A stretch of DNA of 64,000 nt from Hippophae tibetana (lineage: Eukaryota; Streptophyta; Magnoliopsida; Rosales; Elaeagnaceae). The stretch's first letter is position 1. Every line of letters starts with the position of its first letter. The position numbers and the translations under genes are program-made. The notes beneath the pieces were generated by a model. It had not been told where the DNA came from and did not search any database. It worked only from the letters and a program-made list of their open reading frames with translations. Below are positions 28,101 through 40,100 of this stretch, one piece after another. Location: assembly GCA_037013495.1 (NCBI GenBank), contig CM072812.1, forward strand, positions 74,569,840-74,633,839, in the 5' to 3' direction.

Positions 28101-31100
28101 TCGTTCAGACTTGACTAATGCGTAACCAATACTAAGTGTATTTTCACCTTGAAAATCAACATTGTGTGTATCACATAATGTAAATTGAACCTCGACTCTT
28201 ACATTATTTATTAAAACTAGGATTCTAACTAAAAGTTAACCGAGGAATAACATATTGTAATTGTATATTAAATTTGTTATTTTTTTTTTCAATGGGAGAT
28301 TAATTCACACACCCAACAAATTCAAATGCATGTTGATCTTCTTGGGTTCAGATCTATGACTCAATGTTGTAGTCGTAATATTCTATTTGTTAATGATTTT
28401 TTTTTTTCAAATTCTTTTAGTGGTTGATTGATCATCCAAAGTTCATTTCCAATCCAGTCTACATCGGTGGGGAATCTTACTCTGGCATTACTGTCCCCAT
28501 GCTTAGCCTGCATATCGCAACAGGTATATTATACATTATATATATATATATATAATGTAAATTGTCAATTTATTGAAATGAAATTTTATAGAAACTTTAT
28601 TTTAAAATTGAAAAAATAATAGCAATTTCATATGAAGTAGTACTAATTCGTTATCTTGTTTTGTTTTTGTTTTTCATGCACTCAAGGAAACGAAGAAGGC
28701 CTGCCGTACATAAATCTCCAGGTTCATATAAAAATATAATTATAATGAAACTTGTTAATTTTCTCTCTAGTTATACTTAAAAAATATTGAAAATTAAAAC
28801 AAAAATAACTCTAATAATAAATGAGATAAAATTAGATGATATTTATTATTAAACGAACTCAAATGTGTAAGTGTATATTATTTAATTTATGTTTAATTAT
28901 AAATTTTAAAAATTGTTATCTTTCTTATTTTTCAAAAATATTTTCAATTTCATGTTAATTCGAGTGCCTTTCATATACATATATGGAACATTAAGAATGA
29001 TTCTGAAATGATTTTCAGGGTTACTTGCTTGGAAATCCAGTAACAAATCCATCAAGAACAATAAATTTTCAAATCCCATATGTTCATGGAATGGGACTTA
29101 TTTCCGATGAGCTCTACAAGGTGTGATTAACTTAACTCTTACAAATTAATAGCAAAGGTTAATTCTTAAAAATATTAAAATATTTGGACTAGAACCAAAT
29201 ATATATTCATGAACTTTTTTTTATTTTCTTTTTTAAGGTGTCTGCAAACCGTTTAGCTTATAGGGAGAAAAAAAGAAAGTATTAACTACTTTAAGTACAA
29301 ATGAGGTGATATTTGAGGCGTACATTTTTTTTTAAAATAACATCTATACACAAACACACATTTATAACTTGATATGATTAGAACCCACGTCTTTGCAAAG
29401 CCAACAAATAATTTAAGTAGAATTTCAAGTTAAAATTAAAATAAATATCGCCATAAATATACAAAACAAAGCTCTCCGTTGATAGAAAATGAACAAAACT
29501 TTCTATTGGTCGTTCAATATTGTTGCAAAGAGTTTAGAATAGAATTACTAAAATTTAGAAATATATAATTGTTTGAATCTCGCTTAGCTCAACGAAAAGT
29601 ACAAGACACTTCGGGATATCCACGTGAGATACTAATAATAGGTCATTCTTCCAACGATACTAGCACGTGTTTGTTTCGCTCTTTCTCAACTTCGAACCTA
29701 TGATCTACCCCTTAAGTACACAGATTCTCGCCAATTGCGTAATTATGACTTGAGGTAGCGAACGAGACAGCAAATGGATGGAAATTCTCCACTTAATGGC
29801 TACTGCTTCTAGCTATGGTGCTCTTAATCTCGAAGGTCTTGGTAGGATTCTTACTTGCTGGCCCTGCCCTTTTCTTTCTTGCTTAATGGCATCCCTTGTT
29901 TAGTTTTGCAAGCTCCTTCCTTTGTTGAGCTCTGTCATACCGCTCTTCTATCTCTTTCATTGGCGCAATCTTCTTTGAATTCAATAAAGAATTGCGATTG
30001 ACTTTTATGAAATATATCTCCTCCCTTTAATTTAATTAGTATATTACTTATGAGTAAGGCACTCTCCGAAAGGAAGGTAAACAGGAGTTAACGGCAGGTG
30101 CAATAGAAAGGCAGTTGGAGGAATGGCCTATTATTAGTATCCCACGTGGATATACCGAAGTGTCTTGTACCCTTTGGTGAACTAAACGAGATTCAAACAA
30201 TTATATATTTCTAAAAGGTTGTATCTTTGTATAATTTTTATTATTATAAATACATTTTTTTACCACTATATGTGTCGTTATTAAAGAATTGCAAAGCTTT
30301 AAACTCTTAAAAACTAACACCAATTTGAGTTTTTCTTACATAAGTAACACCATTGTTATAAATTTATCAAAAAATTAAAAGAGAGCATTTAACGGTGATA
30401 GTGCTTATGTGTCAATTTTTTCTTAATATTTTGACATATTTAACTACGACAATATTTATATTAAAACAAGTCTGATAATAATTTTACATCATAACAAAAG
30501 TATAGTACTGTACGTTTTTAGGAACCAAGGATAGTAAAATAATTTATTTACACTTTTTGAGGAAGATATCAAATTTGATTGATAGCATAAATTTTATATG
30601 GTCCTATACATAGAAGCAAAAAGTTGTTGTATAGTTGCTATATATAGAATGATTAGAAAACATTATCTCTAATTACTCTAAAAAATACTTCTGTAAGTTG
30701 TTATCGTTTATTATGTACGCTAGTTTAAGTGATTTAAAATTCAAGCATCATAAAATATAATATCGATCATACTTATTATACTTGAACGTAACTGGTAATT
30801 CTAATCGGTTCGTATATTTGCTCAGGCGTTTGAGAAAAACTGTGGAGGAGAATATGCAATCGTAGATCCATCCAACGTAGATTGTTTGAAAAACTTTGAG
30901 GTTTACGAGGAGGTAATAATTAAAACAATTTTTTATTTTATTTTATAATTAAAAAACTGTTTTTAATACTACCTAAGCTCATTTAAAAAAATATTTTTAT
31001 TATTTTACTTAATAATTATCAATTATATGAATTATGATTGTAACACAACTTACAACTTATAACAACCTAAAACATAATTTTATTTTTTCGTAATTACCTA

Positions 31101-34100
31101 TTTAATTCTTAAAAAACACTAATTTTAAACAACTATATATTATTAATTAAAAATGTTATCCAAACGCGTTATAAAGCATGTAACATAATTTTCAATTTTC
31201 AGTGCACCTCAAGAATTGGTAGTGAACATATTTTGGAGCCCCTTTGCACTAGTACTTCATTAAAATCACAACATATAAAAATCAGATCTCTTACCGATCA
31301 AGTCTTACACGGCAGTTGTATTTGGGTAAGTTCATGATCAAGTATTCTTTACATACACACATATATACAATTTTCCTTTTTGTTTTCCTTTTTTTTCTCT
31401 CCCAAAAAATCTGTCACTTTGTTAATTCTTTATACCCAAAGTAATATATATATATATATACGAAGAGTAGAGAGAGATAAGAAGAAATAATGATTTAATG
31501 TTGTATTGGTGTGTTTAGAATGTACATAGAGAACCCTATTTATAGGGTTGTAACACGTGTATTATAATTGTAGTACAAATAATACAAGTGTAATACAATT
31601 ATAGTATAAGTAATACAAATATAGTACAAGTAAAATAGTATAAGTGTAGTACAAATGAAATAATAGAAGTGTAGTACAAGTCAAATAATACAAGTAAAAT
31701 ATAAGTGAATTATAATATCAAATATAACTTAAGAATATATATAAAGAGATTTATTCTATTTTTGTTGATTTTGGGTCTGCATTATTAGGATTATCAGAAC
31801 ACATTTTCTGGCAATTGGGTCAATTCTCCTTCTGTTCGAAAAGCACTACACGTACGCGAGGTATGTATAATTCACATGCATTATGCATGGCTCTTATTAC
31901 AAGTTTCATTTTAATTATTATATAATTAAAGTTAACAAAGATTTATTTTAATCATTATATAACTATTGATTATTTAATAATTTGATCACAAATATATATA
32001 TTTTTATATTCAAGTTAAAAGCCTAGTACCTATATGCATGCACGGACAGAATCATGAACAAAATTTAAGAGGTACCTAATTAATTAAATCAAAATTTATA
32101 ATTAAATTATATTAAATATTTACATTGTTTTCGAAAATAAAGTTAAGATTATCTCCAACCCTTAGTATCATCTGATCAGCCATGCTACCTTGCACCATCA
32201 CTTGATTTGTTGCAGCAGTTGAGAGAGTGGCATTTGGACAATGACTCTCTTTACCCTCCCCTGAAGCTTAGCGGGAGTTGAATAACACTAAGCTTGGGAC
32301 GATTCCACTTGAATTGTTGAATGGAGAGTGGCCTTGTTAGAATTTCATGTTAAGATAGAGTATTAGAGTATTTCCATGTGTCATTTTTTCATTGGTTTTA
32401 GGCTTCTTATATATAAGCCTTCTTGTACTCATTCTAGGTCAATAATAAAAAAATCAGATTGTTTCCTTTTCTTTACTTCTTCTTCTCTTTCGTAAAATTT
32501 CAGCAAGTTGTTTATGTGAAGGAATGTGTTGAACCAAAAATTCTTTGGCCAAAACCTCATCTCTAACAAAGTGAATATCAAACTCTACATATTTAATGCG
32601 TGAATGAAACACTAGATTAGCAGCAAGAACAACACTACTCATATTGTCACACCATATTATAGGCATAATAGGTAATGAAACCTGCAACTCAGTGAGTAAG
32701 GACTTAATCCAAAGCACTTCAGTAGCTGCTGTAGCTAATCCTCTGCACCTAACTTCACAGCTAGATCTTGCAACAATAGTTTGCTTCTTAGAGCACCACA
32801 TCACTAGATTGGCCCCCGAGAAAAACACAAACACCCATGGTAGACCTTCTATCATCTAGAAATGTACCCCAATCATCATCAACAAAGGCTGTAAGAAGAA
32901 ACTGAAAGGAATGCTTTAGAACAACACCATAAGACAACGTGCCTTGTAGGTATTGAATAATTCTTTTTACAGCTACACAGAGAGTGTCCCAAGGTATTGA
33001 ATAAACTAACAAACCTTATTAACTGGATAGGATTTAGGTCTTCAAAGAATGATGTATTGGAGATCCCAAACTATGCTACAATAGAAATAAGGATTAGAGA
33101 AAAGAGTACCATCACGAGTTGATAATGGTGGTGCTTGGACATACCCATATTGACCTTAGATAAAAGCTCTTTAATGTACTTAGTCTAAGTTAATAGTAAA
33201 TCACCATCAGATAGAGGTGTAACCTCTAACACCAAGAAAATAATTAAACAATCCCAGATACTTCAGCGAGAAAGAAGCATTGAGATGTTTAATTAAAGAG
33301 GAAACAACTTTCTCATCTCTACCTATGATAATTATGTCATTTACATAGACTAATAAATAAATTGGAATGGAACGATGAAAGTTGCAAAACAAAGAGAAAT
33401 CGATCTTAGATCTTATGAATCCCATAGTACACAAGGCATTGCTCAGAATGTCAAACCAAGCCTTTAGAGTTTGTTTAAGACCAAAAATCACCTTATTTAA
33501 TTTACAAACATAATCAGGGTTTGCTAAATCCTCAAAGTCTCAAAGCCTAAGGATTGAGTCTTGTAGACCTCCTCTTGAAGATGCCCATTAAAAAATACAT
33601 TGTTTACATTCAATTGATATAATATCCATTGTCTAACTAAGACACTAGTGATAATAATGTGAATGGTAATAGGTTTGACAACAAGACTAAAGGTTTATTT
33701 GAAATCAAAACTAGGAACCTCATGAAAGCCCTTGGCTACCACTTTAGACTTGAGCTTTTCGACCAAACCTATTGTCAACTTCTTAACCCTAAAAATCCAT
33801 CTAGAACCAATCATCTTTTTGTCAGGAGGTCTTTGAACTAAAGTCCAAGTATTGTTTCTAAGCAAAGCATCAAACTCAACCTCCATAGAAAGCTTCCAAC
33901 CCTCATGAGTCAATGCTTGAATGCTTGTTTTGGAGAGGTTGGCTCAGTAAAATCAAGTTCAACTATAAGAGCGTTTGGTTTTTGAATGCCATGCATTTCC
34001 CTAGTAATCATAGGATGCATATTAGATGGTTGAACTGGAAAAGAAGATTAAAAAAAGGTAATCTTAAAGGTGTAACACTGTTAGAAGAAGACTAAGAATA

Positions 34101-37100
34101 AGAAGACACATTTGGAGGATAAAGGTTTATTATAGAAAACGAGAAGAAGAATGTTGAGAAGTAGTTCAAGGCTTCCAAAAATTAGGAAAGGGATATTCAG
34201 AATCAAAAGATGAAGACAAAGCTAAAGTAGATATGTCATAAGAAATTGGGAAATCTATAGAAATTAAAGGAGGTGAAGTAGACAACTCAAGAATATAATT
34301 AGGAGAAAAGAAACCAAAGCAAGGTCTATCGTGCGACCTTACTGAAGAGATAATAGGTAAAATAGAAGTAACTCGAGAAATAGGAGGGATTTTAGGGGTA
34401 GATGTCAAAGCTAAAAAAAGAAAGAATGATTCATTGAGAGTGACATGTTTGTGAGATAGAATCCACCACTAGGATAAAGGAATTTATAACCTTGTGCCTA
34501 GAACTATATGCCAAGAAATTGCAAGAAATGGAATGAAACTGTAATTTATTATTGTTTTAAGGCTGAGGTATGGAAAGCATTCAAAGCTAAAGACCTTTAG
34601 AAAATCATAATACGGTTTTGGTTTAAACAAAAACTTCAAAGGAGATTTGAACTCCAAACAGGAGTGAGATAGACTATTGATGACATAAACAATAGCATAA
34701 AATGCTTTATTCCAAAACTCTAAAGGCATTGATGCTTGAGCTAAGAAACTAAGTCCCTGATTAAAAATCTGACTATGCTTCCTTTTTACCAGCCCATTTT
34801 GCTCATAGATGTGAGGATATGAAGTCCTATGAATTACACCATGAAATGAAAAAAAATAGAAGATAATACTTTCCCTCCCCCTAATTAGTTGGTAATTGCT
34901 TAACTTTGAGATGAAAATAAACTTTAATTAACCATAGGTTGAAACTGAGAAAAAGCTTGTGCTACTATTTCCTTGGTTTTTAAGAAATAAATCCACGTAA
35001 ACCTTGTAAAATGATCAGTGAAATGCACATAGTAGTGAAAGCAATTTCTAGATACGATAGGTCACACCTAAAGTTCAAAGTGAACAAATTCAAAAGGATG
35101 TGTAATAGCTATTATAAATAGAAAAAAGGCATTTTATGAAACTTCCCCATTTGACAAGCAACATATAGAGGTATATCTGTATTTTTGTCTTAAAATTATA
35201 TGTCATAACTTTTAAGGGATTTCTTGACAATTGCAAAAGAAGTATAAGCTAGCCTCTTATACCATATATAAAGAATACATAGATTGGCCACAGAGTATAC
35301 AAGTTTGGTATTATTAGAAGCAAAGCACTGAAAAACATGATCGACACAAATTGTGTGCAATAGATACATAAGTATACATATTAAAAATATATATATAATG
35401 ATAAAAGAAGATCATTCCTACAAAAATTATGTTATTAGAAACTAATTTTAAAACTAAAAAGTAAATATAATTTTTTTTGTGTTTCGAGAAAGAAAAATTA
35501 AAATAACTAAAAATAAATTGCAGTAATTAATTAACTTAAAATTAACAACTAAGAAGATATATGAGAAAATATCTAAAAATACTTAATATCTCTATTTTCT
35601 AAACATGTAAATCACTAAACTTCTCCCGATATAATTACCAATCAATTAAATCAAACCTAGCATATATTCCTCTCTCAAGTAAACTACATATCATATAGTA
35701 ATTAACCTAATTACTCTTATATCAATTAAATTTCATACTACTCATTCGGTCCATCACTTATGGATTACATACATAATAATCATACATCTCTGCCTATAAA
35801 CTATGTAAAATATTTAATTAAAATAAATAATTAAATAATTATCTCAAATCTATTTAATTACCTCTATAGATCAATTATTGGCCAAACAATTAATAGCATA
35901 AAAATTAGATTAAATAATATAATTAAATTAAAATCATAATTAGGGTAAAAATATTAGATCATTACATATAAAAAAATTGATTTCATAAGACTCCTATATT
36001 AATAAACTAGCTAGACATAATTGTATTCATAAAGCTCAATTTTTTTATAAAGAAAGACATAAAAATCGATAAAAAAGAGAAGAAAAATAAATACAATCAA
36101 TCTCTTGAATTGTAGTACTGATCTCTTTTTGAACCTCTACTAAAATTGCATCTTTTTGAAATTTTTATGTATTTTCTCTCTTTTTGGCACCAAAAATTGA
36201 TAAAACATTTGGTAAATTCGACTAATAGGGTTTTTGGTGCAATTAGGAGTTTAAATTAAACTCAGATAGAATTTGGACTGTTAGGTTAGCTTCAAATAAA
36301 GGGATGCGATGAAAAAAGAAAAATTAAATAGCACTAGCCAATGGGATCTCGACACATGGCATGGGAGAAACACTAGACAAATTTGGGTGCAATGCGTGGC
36401 GAGGTGGACTAGTCATGGTCAACGCACACTAATTTAGTTGCGATTCATGGATACGTATTGGGTGAAACTCTGGTGGAATGTATAGACGAATCCCATAATG
36501 ACGTGTGGCATGCTTGTTGATCTCTCAGCAAAACTCGAAATGAATTATGTGTCAACACTTGGTAATGTCTACATCAATAGCACATGCGACGCGTTTCGAT
36601 TGGCCCTATTCCCTTATGTGGTGTCCATGTGGCAATGACTATCCAGTTAGACATACAACACACTTTGATTGGCTTCCTTTCCTTGCGTGGCATTCATATG
36701 TTTTGTTCTTATTGGTCTTGTATTAAAAAATCTATAAAAATTCTCAAAAAATATATTTTCATTCCTTTTCATTAGAAAGTTCATATTTTAATATTTTTAA
36801 CCCCAAAAGTACTACTTATTGAATAAAATGAACAAATATTAAGCCAAAATGTTCACTAATGACTCTATTTTTACACAGTCATAACATCCCAAGTTTTACT
36901 CTTTGCTTGTCCTCAAGTAAAGCCAAGTCTAACTAGATATATTGACATAGACAGTATATATATTAATACATGTATATTTAGCTAAAACTATTCCTCTCAA
37001 CTATCATAATTATAATACAAGGAGGTTCACATATCCATCAACCAACGTTCCATCAATAAAAGGATATGCAAGGTTTTTGACGAATTGATTCGTATGTGTG

Positions 37101-40100
37101 TGTTGCATATGATATCATTCAATGCACTCATGAAATCAACTTATATGAGCATACTAATCAATTCAATCTTAGAACAAGTCTCATAAATCTATTTTTCATG
37201 TCTCTCTCCACTAATATAAATATGTACTTAGCTAAAGATTAATGAGGGTTTTACATGCTTGTAATGTAAGGCTTATGTAGGGTCGATAAATGAAGACATT
37301 TACGTTATTTTCACACCTTAGCTTTCTTTTTATTCATCATGCACTTTTTAACTACAATTGAGTTTTAGTTGATATTTTAGTGCACCCTATCTTATCATTT
37401 GTTTTATATTCTTTTATTCCACGTGTTTTTTTGTAACTTCACAACACCCATAAACTTATTTTTTTTATTTAGAGGGATAATTGTGAGTTTTTTCTATATG
37501 GTGTATTATATTTCACCTTACTTTATAGCATAACACATAATTGCATTGTTTTTTCTCATACAAGCTAAATGTGCAAGGGTAAAGGTAATGCTTATTGGTT
37601 AGGCATAACATGTGGCTTAAAGATATGAAAGGTTATTAATTGGCCTCAAATGGGTGACTAAAGATATTAACAATTTTTAGCTTTAAAGATCCAATCAATC
37701 CAAACAAGGCCTAAATCATTTCTTATGCTAAATACTATTTAGGATTTCGTCTCAATTGATTATCAATAGATTCTAAAACATGGTAGATCCCATCAACTAT
37801 CATTATTCACTACAAAATATCTCTCAATAGGAACAAAAATCAATCATGAACGTATGCAAAAAAATTTGAATCAATCAATCAAAACTAACAAGCATATAAC
37901 ATAATTAATGTAAGTATCTGAACGAGCATGTTACATTCCTTATTGTAGTCATGACAAAAAAAAATTTATCATTTGGTTCATACATTTCATATCAAGCATG
38001 CATGCATGCATTTAGTTTCCATGTATTTATCAATATTACCCAAATCATGATTAAAAACATCCTAAAAATAAAAAATTCCTAAAAATTGAAAATGCGTACA
38101 AAATAATAAAGTAGAGAATGAAGTTCCCTCTCCTAAACTTAAATTTCTCATTTTCCTCAATATGCACATACAAATATGAAAAAGTAAAAGGAAAGAAAAC
38201 TCTCTTAATCTTGGCATATCACATCTATCGTTGAAACTGTTCAATCTTGTTGTGTCATTGCTCTCTACATTTATTCACCTAACATTAGGTTTCCTCCCAA
38301 TTAGTGTCATGTTTAACGACCTTAACTAGACCATCATATCAGCCTTGAATTGTTTAATAATAATTTATGTTCTTGTTTAAAAACATGGTGCTTAATTCTC
38401 TTATCATGCCATATTTTTGTTTTCTTTTTGTATTGTTTTGCATTCTTATAAGCACTTCATCATAGCTCATCTAATTTATGTATTTGTAGCATTTTTTCAT
38501 CTTTTTATTAGACTCTTTCACTTGCCCACTTGATTGGGGATGGTAGGATAAAGTTGTGAGGTCTAACCTTGGTATCCATTTAATAGATGGTTTAATCTTG
38601 GATCCTATCTCAAAATTCTCCACAACCACATTAGGTATACACTGGGAGGTGTAGCCTTCAAATAGTTCACACAATCAATAATACCAATTATAGATTCCAT
38701 ACTTTCAAAACTAAAATAGATTGAGTTATGTCTTGGTAAGTTTACTTCATTGTTCACAGCCTCATGTGTAAAAATCTTAAGTGTGTATAACTCAACAAAT
38801 ATTTTTATGTTATCAACATGATCGGTAACATATATCCTTAAGCATTCATTAACATTATCAATATCAAGGTTTTCATATGCTTTAAAAACTTTAAATGTTA
38901 CTCATCCATCTTCCACACTCATTATAAGCTCACCTTTTTGTACATCAATAAGTGATCTTCCAGTTGCTAAGAATGGACGACCAAGTATGATAGGAATGTT
39001 ATGAAATGTTATGATAATCTTCCATGTCTAGTACAATAAAATCCACCGAAGAGATGAACTTTTTCACTTTTACTAGCACATCATCTACCACACCCTGGGT
39101 TCACTTAATTAATTTATCTACCATTTTTAACATTATTGAAGTGGGTTTAGCTTTACCAACCCCAAATCTCTTAAAGATCAATAATGGCATAAGGTTAATG
39201 CTTGAACCTAAGTCATATAGTGCTTTCTCAAATTTCATAATTCTAATTGTGCAAGAAATGTCAAAGCTACCTGGATCTTTCAATTTTTGGGATAATTTTC
39301 TAGTAATGATGGCACTACAACCCTTAGTTAAGGTTATTTTTTCCTTATCTCCAAACCTCATTTTTTGAGATAGGATGTCCTTAAATTGCATATTACTCAT
39401 TAAGTTCATCAATTATGGATCACATATATAAGAATCATACATCTCTACCTAGAAACTATGCATATTATTTAATCAAGACAAACAATTAAATAATTCTCTC
39501 AAATTTATTTAATTATCTCTATAGATCATATTTAAATTAAAATCATAATTTTGGTAAAAAATATTAGATTATCACATTTAGAAAATTAGGTTTATAAGAC
39601 TTCTAGATTAATAAATTAGCTATACACAATTGTATTAATAAAACTCAGATTTTTCATAAAGAAAAACGTAAAATTGATAAAGAAAGGAGAAAAAATAAAT
39701 ACAATCAATTTTTTAAATTGTAACATCAATCTCCTCTTAAATCTCCACCAAAATTTGCATCTCTTTATAAAATTTTTCTATATTTTCTCTTTTCTTAGAT
39801 CCAAAAACTAATAAAAAATTTGGTAAATTCGATTAATAGGATTTTTGGTGTAATTAGGGTGTTAAATTAAGCTCAGATAGAATTGGGACTATCACATCAA
39901 CTTCAGGTCAAGGGCTGACATGAAAAAAAGAAAACTAAATACTTGTCAATAATATCGTGACACATGGCATGAGAGAAACACTGGATGAATCAGCGCACGG
40001 CGTAAGGCATGGTAGGTTGGTCGTGGTTAACTAGCACTAAATCAATGCCACGTGACGCACTACGATTCATGGATACAAATTGCATGGTACCCTAATGGAA

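Noticed and set aside
28428-28619. 63-codon plus-strand frame
   Set aside because: Shifted-frame shadow of SCPL exon 5 that runs into the intron.
31556-31705. Regular short repeats considered as a CRISPR-like or satellite array
   Set aside because: Repeats are degenerate, with no constant spacer length, in a plant intron; more likely part of an LTR or local slippage.
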